15,039 nucleotides of DNA from Phycisphaerales bacterium UBA854 (lineage in GTDB: Bacteria; Planctomycetota; Phycisphaerae; Phycisphaerales; SM1A02): NCBI GenBank assembly GCA_002295885.1, contig DBGM01000023.1, positions 130,429-145,467 of the forward strand. The letters run 5' to 3'. The notes beneath the pieces are model-generated. The model ran no database searches. It was given only the letters and a program-made list of their open reading frames with translations, and was not told where the DNA came from. Shown here piece after piece: positions 1 through 10,353 of this stretch (the stretch's first letter is position 1; each line of letters opens with the position of its first letter). Both the position numbers and the translations under genes were made by a program.

Positions 1-3592
<3,592 letters not shown>

Positions 3593-3603
<11 letters not shown>

Positions 3604-4729
3604 TCTCGCCCGGGTAGCTGCGTCCCAGGACGATCGGTATTGCGATGGCCAGCCCCGCCGCGGGCAGCAGCCACCAGGTGGGCGAGCCCACCATGCCCAG
3701 TTCCGCGAGGACGAACGTGGCCACCAGGACTCCGATCAGGACGATGCCGATTCGTCTGGATCGTTCCGCCTGCCCGGGCCACATGAAGGTGAGCACCCAG
3801 ATCGGGACCGCCAGTCCGTAGAACCCGAGGAAGCGAAGGTAGGTGTCGTCGAGCAGGGAACTCTGCGATGCGCCCAGCCGGTGCGCGATCCACACGAGCG
3901 GCACGGGGATCGCCGCGAGCACCACGAGCACGTGGGCCGGTCCCCATCGGCCGGAGCCGGGGGCGTTCGTCGCAGCCAGTTCCCGGAGGTGGGCGCCGAT
4001 CGTGAAGATCACCTGCAGCAACCAGAACAGCAGCACGATGCCGAAGAGGCCGTCGGTCCAGCTTCCCACGGTCCAGTACGACGTCACGAACAGCAGTACC
4101 GCCATGAATGTGATTCCGAACACGGCGAACGCGTGGCGGCTGGGAGTCTCCCGGCGTGCGCGATGGAAGGTGAGATCGAGGTAGGGCGAGAGCAGGAATC
4201 CGATGACGATGATGGGGGCGGCGCCCCACAGTTCGATGGGGGGGACCGAACCGCGGTCCGGAATCTGGGCCATGAACTGGGTCCCGACGAGTCCGAAGCT
4301 CGTCATGGTCCATGCGAAGAGTGCGGTGGCGGCGATCAGCCAGCCCACAAGCGGCAGGCAGGCGACGAGCAGCGCCAGTCCAAGCACGACCGTCGGGACC
4401 AGCACCATGGCGGCCGACGAAGGAATGAAGGCGTCGAACCCGAGCGTGCACGCGATGGCCGTGATCCAATACAGCTGGAAGGCGATCGTCACGCAGGAGA
4501 ACCAACGCATCGCACCGCGGTGCTGCTGCACGAGGGCGGCCGAGACCGTGGCCGATCGCACGATGTAGCCCATCGCCGCGCAACCGAGCACGTTCGGGAT
4601 CGCGAACAGCCAGAATCCGGACCAGCCCCATCGTTCGATCAGCAGCAGCGGGAGCCACATGCCGATGCACCAGGTCCAGCTGCACGTGCAGTAGAGCCCC
4701 CAGCCGATCGTCTTGAGTAGTGGACCCAT
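3593..4729 (-). CDS. Orphan polytopic inner-membrane protein, function unknown
   Basis: This 378-residue protein is dominated by hydrophobic stretches that I read as about 11-12 membrane segments, with short charged loops (for example HRARRETPSRH and AERSRR) between them. I do not recognise the family. The N-terminal pattern of a Trp-rich helix followed by a hydrophobic helix with IPNVLGCAAMG faintly recalls the start of sodium:solute symporters, but there is no clear sodium-site signature, so this is only a hint. No enzymatic motif is visible. The start at 4729 is the first ATG and has only a weak GGAG about 11 bases upstream. It lies 34 bases downstream of the DUF4442-like gene on the same strand, so the two are probably co-transcribed. 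Its 3' end overlaps the last 11 bases of convergent secA, and no terminator hairpin is apparent there. Confidence 0.75.
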
Positions 4730-4763
4730 GGGCCGCGAAGCTCCGTGGCCGGTGGCAGCGAGA

Positions 4764-5399
4764 TCAGTTCTTCGGGGTACGACGCTTGGCGTGCAACCGC
4801 TTGCGTCGGCGCTTGGCCTCGATCATCTGCTTGGGCGTGCAGTGGAAGGTCATCGAGCATCTGCCCACCCGGAGGTTGCGCCCCCGGTTCTTCAGGATCT
4901 GGTTGATCTCGAGTTCCAGGTCGATGTTGAACTCCCCGCCGACCTCCTTGTTCTCCTTCACCATCGCCATGACGGACTCGCCGTCCCGGATGGAATAGAT
5001 GGCGGGGCCGAGGCAGGGGCGGAGGAAGTCGTACTTCATCTGCTTGCAGACCACGTTGTAGTCGCTGCCGCATTCTGAGAACAGGAACATGCCCGCGGCC
5101 ACTTCGGAGTTGCCCAGCAGCGCGGCGCCGGCCATGGCGTTGTACCAGTTTCGATTAACCCGCTTGAAGGGCAGGATCGCCTCGAACCGGGAGCGGCTCT
5201 CGCGCCGCATCTGGATGCCGCTCCGCCAGGCGAATGGGAGCCAGATCAGACTGCAGACCCGGTGCCAGAAGTTGTTCTTCGTGCTGAGCCGGCTGATGAA
5301 GGCCTCGGCACGCTGGTACAGGGTCGGCCGGATCGGCATGCCGTCCGGATTCAGGACCAGCGAGGTCGGGTCGTTGGTTTGCGTCTCGATGCGGCTCAT
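4764..5399 (-). CDS. DUF4442-like hot-dog fold protein
   Basis: This is a 211-residue protein. The central part (about 70-187) resembles the DUF4442 group of the hot-dog superfamily, related to acyl-CoA thioesterases. The segment NRNWYNAMAGAALLGNSEV (82-100) resembles the conserved helix preceding the hot-dog strands, and the strand-rich part follows. Residues 191-211 form a strongly basic tail (AKRRRKRLHAKRR), unusual for the family and perhaps a contact with membrane or nucleic acid. Substrate and activity cannot be read from the sequence. I chose the ATG at 5399 because the upstream extension to 5537 is low-complexity Arg/Ser-rich and runs into the divergent gene. A weak GAGAG lies before 5399. 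It is probably first in a two-gene operon with the membrane protein 34 bases downstream. The domain assignment is by pattern only. Confidence 0.7.
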   Translation of the reverse strand: MSRIETQTNDPTSLVLNPDGMPIRPTLYQRAEAFISRLSTKNNFWHRVCSLIWLPFAWRSGIQMRRESRSRFEAILPFKRVNRNWYNAMAGAALLGNSEVAAGMFLFSECGSDYNVVCKQMKYDFLRPCLGPAIYSIRDGESVMAMVKENKEVGGEFNIDLELEINQILKNRGRNLRVGRCSMTFHCTPKQMIEAKRRRKRLHAKRRTPKN

Positions 5400-5446
5400 G
5401 GATGCAAGCTCTCGTCGGGCACCACCTGCGGTGCTCCGGGAGCGGT

Positions 5447-5475
5447 ATCTTAGGTGCTCCACCATCGCTGTTCCA
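5447..5475 (-). promoter_or_regulatory. Possible sigma70-type promoter for the DUF4442/membrane-protein pair
   Basis: On the minus strand TAAGAT (5452-5447) is a fair -10 box. A poor -35 candidate, TGGAAC (5475-5470), lies 17 bases upstream. Transcription would begin near 5440, giving a leader of about 40 bases. The 130-base gap between this gene and the divergent isomerase gene must hold both promoters; I could not pick out a convincing rightward one. Confidence 0.3.
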
Positions 5476-5529
5476 GCCCTATTCCGGGATCCGGTAATGG
5501 GCCTCGGCATACCCCTTGGAATCCACCTC

Positions 5530-6351
5530 ATGACCATTCATCGAACCGCAACGTGCTCCTGGAGCCTGCAGCCATCCTCGGCGGCGGAACTCGTCGACTC
5601 CCTTCGCCGGACCGGATTGCAGGCGGTCCAACTGGCGATTTCACCGGTGGTCGGCGATCCGGAGCGGTGGGACGAGGTGTTCGATCGCCTGGACGGTGAA
5701 GGCATCGAAATCATCAGCGGCATGATGGAGCCGCTGGGCGAGGACTATTCGAGTCTGGAGGCCATTGCGGCGACCGGCGGGGTGCGTCCCGACGCCACCT
5801 GGGAAGGGAATCTCAGGATGGCCCACGCCATCGCGGACTGCGCAGCGGGACACGGAATCGGACTCGTCACCCTGCACGCCGGTTTCATTCCCAAGGATCC
5901 GGGGGATCCGGAGCGGGGCACGATGCTGGATCGACTGCATCGTGTCGTCGAGGTCTTCGCCGACCGCGAAGTCCGGGTCGCCTTCGAGACCGGCCAGGAG
6001 ACCTCCGCGACCCTGCTGGAGGTGCTCGAGGAACTCGGGCACCCCTCCCTCGGCGTCAACTTCGACCCGGCGAACATGATCCTCTACGGAAAGGGGGATC
6101 CGATCGAAGCATTGCGTGCCCTGGTGCCGCACGTGCTTCAGGTGCACATCAAGGATGCGGTCCCCACGCAGCAGCCGGGCACCTGGGGCACCGAGACGCC
6201 GGCCGGTGAAGGAGCGGTCGACTGGCCTTCCTTCCTGTCCATCGTCGACGGCATGGACCGTTCCATCGATCTGGTGATCGAACGGGAGGGCGGCGACCGA
6301 CGCGTGGAGGACATCCGTGCCGCCGTCGAACTGCTGGGACAGCACGCATGA
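5530..6351 (+). CDS. Sugar phosphate isomerase/epimerase-like TIM-barrel protein
   Basis: This 273-residue protein of the xylose isomerase-like / AP endonuclease 2 TIM-barrel superfamily carries the family's metal-binding pattern. It has H116 in TLHAGF, E153 in VAFETGQE, D179 in VNFDPAN, H206 in VLQVHIKDA and E251 in LVIERE. GEGAVDW (226-232) is also typical of the family's later strands. Members isomerise or epimerise sugars or sugar-derived acids with a divalent metal; the substrate cannot be told here. No signal peptide is seen, so it is probably cytoplasmic. The ATG at 5530 matches the usual distance to the first barrel strand; another in-frame ATG at 5497 is less likely. A weak GGA lies 9 bases before the chosen start. 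The stop codon overlaps the gamma-glutamyltransferase start as ATGA, indicating translational coupling. Confidence 0.85.
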   Translation: MTIHRTATCSWSLQPSSAAELVDSLRRTGLQAVQLAISPVVGDPERWDEVFDRLDGEGIEIISGMMEPLGEDYSSLEAIAATGGVRPDATWEGNLRMAHAIADCAAGHGIGLVTLHAGFIPKDPGDPERGTMLDRLHRVVEVFADREVRVAFETGQETSATLLEVLEELGHPSLGVNFDPANMILYGKGDPIEALRALVPHVLQVHIKDAVPTQQPGTWGTETPAGEGAVDWPSFLSIVDGMDRSIDLVIEREGGDRRVEDIRAAVELLGQHA

Positions 6352-8060
6352 AACGCTGGCTGGTGCTGTGTCTGATCTGCGCGGGATGCGCGGCGACCGA
6401 ACCCATCGGATTCGACGGGTCGACAGAACACGTCTACGACCGCGGGGCCGTGGCCGCGGATCATCCGCTGGCCTCGGAAGCCGGGGCCCGAATGCTGCGT
6501 GCGGGAGGCAACGCGGTGGACGCCGCCGTGGCCGCAAGTTTCTGCCTCTCGGTCGTCGACCCCTTCTCCTGCGGCATCGGGGGAGGGGGATTCATGGTCG
6601 TTTGGGATCCCCGCACCCGGGAAGCGTGGGCGCTCAACTACCGGGAGACGGCCCCTGCGTCGATGCGCCCGGACACGTTCGCCACCCACGAGGATCCGCT
6701 GGCCAGCCGCTACGGCGCCCTCTCGGTGGGGGTGCCGGGGAACGTCGCCGGTCTGCTGGAGGCACTGGAGCGATGGGGGACGCTGGATCGTGCAACGGTG
6801 CTGGCGCCGGCCATCGAACACGCGGCGGACGGCTTCGAGGTCAACGCCGCGTACCTCTCGGCCGTGGATTGGGTCCGCTCGGTCCGGGCCCGGCACGCCC
6901 GGTTGCAGCCGATGTCCCAGTGGGTCTGGGACCATCTCTGCGGTGGAGGGACGATTGCGGTTGGCGACATCGTCCGTCAGCCCGGACAGGCCGAGGTCCT
7001 GCGGCGCATCGCCCGATCCGGTGCCGCGGCCTTCTACGAAGGCCCGGTCGCCGAAGCCATCGTCGACACGATCGCGGCCCATGGCGGCGACATGAGTCTG
7101 GACGATCTGCGTGGGTACGCGCCCGTGACCGCGGCGGCGCTGCGTTCGCCACTGGTCTTCGACCGGTTCACCCTGCTTTCCATGCCACCTCCCAGCAGCG
7201 GCGGCATCGCCATGCAGCAGATGCTCCGCATGATCGATCATCGTCTGGGGGAGGTGACAGATCCGTCGCTGGACAATCCCCGGTGGGTGCACCTGGTGAC
7301 CGAAACGATGAAGCATGCGTTCGCGGACCGAGCCACCCATCTCGCCGACGGCACCTTCCAGCCCGTGCCGGTCGAGCGTCTGCTCTCCCGGCCGTACGTC
7401 GTCGGCCGGGCGGACGCGATCGATCTCGATCGCACCGGTCGTCCCGCCGACTACGGATCGACGGCTCCGCCACCGTCCGACTCGGGCACCAGTCATCTGA
7501 GCGTCGTCGACACGGACGGCATGGCGGTGGCCTGCACGGAGACCATCAACCTGTCGTTCGGATCGCTGCTGGCGGTGCCCGCATACGGCATCGTGCTGAA
7601 CGATGAACTGGACGACTTCACCGCCCGCCCGGGCGAGGCCAACGCCTTCGGTCTGGTCCAGAGCTCCGGCAACGCACCGGAGGCGGGCAAGCGTCCGCTG
7701 AGTTCCATGTCGCCGACCATCGTGCTCGAGGAGGGGCGGGTGCGACTCGTCGCCGGGGCATCCGGTGGTCCCCGGATCATCACCGGCACCATGCAGGTGA
7801 TTCTGAACTGCCTGCTGCTGGAAATGACCCCGGCCCGGGCGGTGGCCGCCGCACGTTTCCACCATCAGTGGTTGCCCGACACCCTCCAGTTCGAGGAACG
7901 GTGGACCGACCATTCCCTCATCGAATCGATGGAGGGACGGGGGCATGTGGTGGGTCGGCGTCGCGACGTCGGGGTGGTGCAGGTGGTCGAAGTGCTGCCC
8001 GACGGCCGCAAGCGGGCCGCCTCCGATCCCCGCAAGGGCGGTCGTCCCGCGGGCCATTGA
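6348..8060 (+). CDS. ggt: Gamma-glutamyltransferase, probable lipoprotein or exported
   Basis: This 570-residue enzyme belongs to the Ntn-hydrolase family that cleaves glutathione and other gamma-glutamyl amides and transfers the glutamyl group. Self-cleavage should release a small subunit starting at the nucleophile T381 in GTSHLSVVD. Other family residues are in place: R99 in NYRETAP, GIGGGGFM (77-83), E420 and D423 in NDELDDF, S452-S453 in PLSSMSP and G473-G474 in SGGPRIIT. The N-terminus has a short signal sequence ending CAGC with C14 as a possible lipidated cysteine; Cys rather than Leu or Val at -3 is atypical, so plain secretion is possible. Export fits the normal extracytoplasmic location. 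It is coupled by ATGA overlap to the upstream TIM-barrel gene, with the FmdB-type gene 33 bases downstream. Length is normal for the family. Confidence 0.93.
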   Translation: MKRWLVLCLICAGCAATEPIGFDGSTEHVYDRGAVAADHPLASEAGARMLRAGGNAVDAAVAASFCLSVVDPFSCGIGGGGFMVVWDPRTREAWALNYRETAPASMRPDTFATHEDPLASRYGALSVGVPGNVAGLLEALERWGTLDRATVLAPAIEHAADGFEVNAAYLSAVDWVRSVRARHARLQPMSQWVWDHLCGGGTIAVGDIVRQPGQAEVLRRIARSGAAAFYEGPVAEAIVDTIAAHGGDMSLDDLRGYAPVTAAALRSPLVFDRFTLLSMPPPSSGGIAMQQMLRMIDHRLGEVTDPSLDNPRWVHLVTETMKHAFADRATHLADGTFQPVPVERLLSRPYVVGRADAIDLDRTGRPADYGSTAPPPSDSGTSHLSVVDTDGMAVACTETINLSFGSLLAVPAYGIVLNDELDDFTARPGEANAFGLVQSSGNAPEAGKRPLSSMSPTIVLEEGRVRLVAGASGGPRIITGTMQVILNCLLLEMTPARAVAAARFHHQWLPDTLQFEERWTDHSLIESMEGRGHVVGRRRDVGVVQVVEVLPDGRKRAASDPRKGGRPAGH

Positions 8061-8093
8061 GCCGTTTGCCGGCGTGGGCCCTACAATGCTGCG
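8057..8093 (+). promoter_or_regulatory. Probable promoter for the FmdB-type gene, leaderless geometry
   Basis: TACAAT (8082-8087) is a near-consensus -10 box. It ends 6 bases before the ATG at 8094, so transcription would begin at or beside the A of ATG. A possible -35, TTGAGC (8057-8062), overlaps the stop of the previous gene with a long 19-base spacer. No Shine-Dalgarno sequence precedes the ATG. The block TGGGCCCTACAATG (8075-8088) closely matches the one before uvrC. Confidence 0.5.
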
Positions 8094-8387
8094 ATGCCGG
8101 TCTACGTCTACGAAATCATCGAGCCCGACGGATCCCAGGGGGAACGGTTCGAAGTCATCCAGCGGATGGCCGAGGATCCGTTGACCGAGCATCCGGAGAA
8201 CGGCAAGCCGGTCCGCCGCGTGATCACCTCGCCCAACATCGCGGGCAACTGGAGTGATCATGCCACCAACCAGAAGCTTTCGAACAAGAACCTCGACCGG
8301 CTCGGATTCACCAAGTACGAGAAGGCTGGCGGCGGCTTCTACGAGAAGAAGTCCGGCGACGGTCCGGACGTCATCTCCGCGGACTGA
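8094..8387 (+). CDS. FmdB-type small protein without zinc-ligand cysteines
   Basis: This 97-residue protein aligns by pattern with the FmdB/CxxC_CxxC_SSSS small zinc-ribbon family. It begins MPVYVYE where the family has MPIYEY, and it has EDPLTEHPENGKPVRRVI (27-44) where the family typically has a second CPECG-type knuckle followed by VRR. The protein has no cysteine at all, so both CxxC knuckles are lost: the second is HPEN (33-36). The basic C-terminal half (about 52-97) is longer than the usual Ser-rich tail and contains NLDRLGFTKYEKAG. The family role is poorly known, and a regulator role has been suggested for some members. The start is well anchored by the family N-terminus. It has its own likely promoter and is followed by a strong hairpin. 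Confidence 0.75.
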   Translation: MPVYVYEIIEPDGSQGERFEVIQRMAEDPLTEHPENGKPVRRVITSPNIAGNWSDHATNQKLSNKNLDRLGFTKYEKAGGGFYEKKSGDGPDVISAD

Positions 8388-8410
8388 ACATCCTCGGGTG
8401 CAAAACGACA

Positions 8411-8436
8411 GCAGCCGGTCCCGAGGGACCGGCTGC
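8411..8436 (-). terminator. Intrinsic terminator of rpsB-tsf, possibly bidirectional
   Basis: A perfect inverted repeat pairs GCAGCCGGTCCC (8411-8422) with GGGACCGGCTGC (8425-8436). It lies between the convergent FmdB-type gene and tsf. On the minus strand the hairpin is followed by TGTCGTTTTGC, a short U-rich run, so it best fits termination of the tsf transcript. On the plus strand the trailing sequence is not T-rich, so it could still stabilise or stop the fmdB transcript less efficiently. Confidence 0.8.
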
Positions 8437-8459
8437 GTGCGTGGTTCGTCGAGGTGCGA

Positions 8460-9251
8460 TCAGCCGCCGAGTGTGTAGCGGATGAAGGCAGTGATCTTGG
8501 CGTCGCCGCCCAGTGCATCGCCCACGGTCATGCTCTCGTCGAGCACGTACTTCTGGGCCATGAGGGTGTTCTCCTCGAGGTACTTGCGGACCTTCCCGTC
8601 GGCCATCTTGCCGGCGATCTCGTCGTTCTTGCCCGACTCCTTGGCCTCGGCCAGGGCGGCGGTACGGATCGATTCGATCTTCTCCGCGGGAACGTCGTCG
8701 GCATCGATGCCCATCGGGTCGTGGAAGACGATGTGCTGGCAGATGCCCTTGAGGGCGTCGGCCGGAGCATCTCCCTCGATCTGCAGCAGGCAGGCCCGCT
8801 TGCCGTCGTGATGGATGTAGGAGCCGTACGAGCCGCCGTCGAGCCGCATGCCCCGGGCGAAGTTCACGTTCTCGCCGGTGGTGATGCGCAGATCGTCGAC
8901 GTGCTTGTTGATGGCATCGTCGGCCTCGACGTCGCCGGCGGCCTGTCCGAGTGCGAGGCCGGCCACCGAATCGGTGGCGGTCAGGAACGCATCGTTCTTG
9001 GCCGTGAAGTCGGTCTCGGTCCGCAGTTCGATGATGACGGCCTTGGGACCGTCGATGGCGATGCCGATCCGGCCTTCGCCGGTGGTCCGCTCGGTGCGGG
9101 TGTCCATCTTGCCCTTGCGCTTCTCTCGCAACCAGGACTCGGCCGCAGCCATGTCACCGTTGTTCTCCTGAAGGGCCTTCTTGCAGTCCATCATGCCCAG
9201 GCCGGTCTTCTCGCGCAGGGCCATGACATCCTTGGCGGCAATGGTGCTCAT
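8460..9251 (-). CDS. tsf: Translation elongation factor Ts
   Basis: EF-Ts is the guanine nucleotide exchange factor that regenerates EF-Tu-GTP in the cytoplasm. The 263-residue protein has the UBA-like N-terminus with VMALREKTGLGMMDCKKAL (9-27) and the EF-Tu-contacting TDF (80-82) in TETDFTAKND. It also has the later core pattern HIVFHDP and the C-terminal KVRKYLEENTLMAQKYV. Two ATGs are close together, at 9257 and 9251. I chose 9251 because GGAG then sits 9 bases upstream, whereas it would be only 3 bases from 9257, and because MSTIAAKDV matches the family start. The gene follows rpsB after about 39 bases in the conserved S2/EF-Ts order. A terminator hairpin lies just past its stop. Confidence 0.97.
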   Translation of the reverse strand: MSTIAAKDVMALREKTGLGMMDCKKALQENNGDMAAAESWLREKRKGKMDTRTERTTGEGRIGIAIDGPKAVIIELRTETDFTAKNDAFLTATDSVAGLALGQAAGDVEADDAINKHVDDLRITTGENVNFARGMRLDGGSYGSYIHHDGKRACLLQIEGDAPADALKGICQHIVFHDPMGIDADDVPAEKIESIRTAALAEAKESGKNDEIAGKMADGKVRKYLEENTLMAQKYVLDESMTVGDALGGDAKITAFIRYTLGG

Positions 9252-9290
9252 TCTCATGTTCTCCGGATTCGCTTCTGTTGATTCGGTTGA

Positions 9291-10148
9291 TCAGGCCTGC
9301 TCGGGCGTGGACTCGGCCACGGGAGCGGGGGCTGCTTCTTCGGTGGGGGCTTCTGCGGCCTCCGGGGCCGGTTCGTCGGCTCGGAAGGAGCTTCGGCTGG
9401 AGCGACGCTTGGGGGCCTTCGGGGTCTCCTCGGTCTGTTCGGCTTCGTCCTTGCCCTGGGTGCCGCGACGCTTGAGACCCTCCTGGACGGCTGCGGACAG
9501 CTCGCGAAGGATCACGTCGATGGACCGCATGGAGTCGTCGTTGCCGGGGATCGGGATGTCCACCTTGTCCGGATCGCCGTCGGTGTCGATCAGGGCGATG
9601 GTGGGAATGCCGAGGTTGCGGGCTTCGCGAAGGGCGTTCAGCTCCCGTCCCGAGTCGATGATGACGATGGCTCCCGGGTGCTTCTTCATGTTGCGGATGC
9701 CCTGGAGGTTGCGGGTGATCTTCCGCTTCTCACGCATCAGCTGGGAGGTCATCTTCTTGGAGTAGGTGTCGATCTCACCCGACTCGACCAGAGCCTCGAG
9801 TTCCTCAAGTCGCTTGAGACGCTCGCGAATGGTTCGGAAGTTCGTCAGGGTTCCACCGAGCCAGCGTTCGGTGACCCACGGCATGCCGGTTTCCTGGCAA
9901 TGGGCCTCGATGCTGTTGCGGGCCTGACGCTTGGTGCCGACGAAGCACACGTCGCGTCCCTGGGACACGATCTTGGTGATGTACTTCTTGGCGATCAGCA
10001 GACCACGGATGGTGGATCGGATGTCGATGATGTGGATGCGGTTGCGTTCGCCCCAGATGTAGGATTTCATCTTGGGGTTCCAGGCACTCTTCTTCTGTCC
10101 GAAGTGGATGCCTGCTTCCAGCAGATCCTGTACGAGTTGGTCGGCCAT
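9291..10148 (-). CDS. rpsB: 30S ribosomal protein S2
   Basis: S2 binds late in small-subunit assembly near S1 and is essential for translation. The 285-residue protein shows LLEAGIHFGQKKSAWNPKM (9-27), RWLGGTLTNF and the C-terminal core IPIPGNDDSMRSID. An Ala/Glu/Pro-rich acidic tail of about 50 residues extends past the usual end of the family; tails of this type occur in several phyla and are probably disordered. The ATG at 10148 is chosen because the ORF upstream is low-complexity and AAAGG lies in the correct Shine-Dalgarno position. Transcription probably begins about 155 bases upstream at a good sigma70-type promoter, leaving a structured leader that may let S2 repress its own operon, as is known for S2 in other bacteria. 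It is co-transcribed with tsf. Confidence 0.97.
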   Translation of the reverse strand: MADQLVQDLLEAGIHFGQKKSAWNPKMKSYIWGERNRIHIIDIRSTIRGLLIAKKYITKIVSQGRDVCFVGTKRQARNSIEAHCQETGMPWVTERWLGGTLTNFRTIRERLKRLEELEALVESGEIDTYSKKMTSQLMREKRKITRNLQGIRNMKKHPGAIVIIDSGRELNALREARNLGIPTIALIDTDGDPDKVDIPIPGNDDSMRSIDVILRELSAAVQEGLKRRGTQGKDEAEQTEETPKAPKRRSSRSSFRADEPAPEAAEAPTEEAAPAPVAESTPEQA

Positions 10149-10152
10149 GGGA

Positions 10153-10304
10153 GACCTTTCGGGCAGCGTCACCGGGGGAGGTCGTGGCCCCGTCCCGCCT
10201 TGGGCGCTTGGGAACGGATGTGATGCGTCTGCATCGAAGTGGTGTTCGATCCGGCTTCGTCCACGAACCGGCCGGATCGCCCCGGGAAGCATTCCCTTGG
10301 GGAA
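10153..10304 (-). ncRNA. Structured 5' leader of rpsB, candidate S2 autoregulatory element
   Basis: The inferred leader contains several inverted repeats. The strongest pairs CGATCCGGC (10247-10255) with GCCGGATCG (10271-10279); inside it TTCGT (10256-10260) pairs with ACGAA (10263-10267), leaving CCG (10268-10270, plus-strand reading) unpaired. At the predicted 5' end TTCCC and GGGAA (10292-10304) can form a small hairpin. Near the start codon GACCT and AGGTC (10153-10157 with 10179-10183) could mask the Shine-Dalgarno region. The helices are visible; regulation is inference. Confidence 0.45.
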
Positions 10305-10310
10305 ACGAAG

Positions 10311-10339
10311 AGTGTACCGGTTCAGAGGACCGTGGGCAA
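10311..10339 (-). promoter_or_regulatory. Sigma70-type promoter of rpsB-tsf
   Basis: On the minus strand TTGCCC (10339-10334) and TACACT (10316-10311) are separated by exactly 17 bases. The expected transcription start is near 10304. The promoter sits in the gap just after the pyrC stop, so the operon does not need to be read through from pyrC. A small GAGGGC/GCCCTC hairpin (10346-10362) overlapping the pyrC stop lacks a T-run and is a weak terminator candidate. Confidence 0.65.
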
Positions 10340-10353
10340 CGCTCGGAGGGCGT

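Noticed and set aside
5089..5529. Long N-terminal extension of the isomerase gene back to 5089
   Set aside because: It would lie antisense to the DUF4442-like gene and has no resemblance to the barrel family; the ATG at 5530 fits.
6138..8261. A 707-codon open frame antisense to the isomerase/ggt region
   Set aside because: It mirrors ggt codon usage, spans two real genes and shows no recognisable protein features.
9255..9257. First ATG as the start of tsf
   Set aside because: The GGAG ribosome-binding sequence is only 3 bases away; the second ATG, 6 bases on, has proper spacing and gives the family N-terminus.
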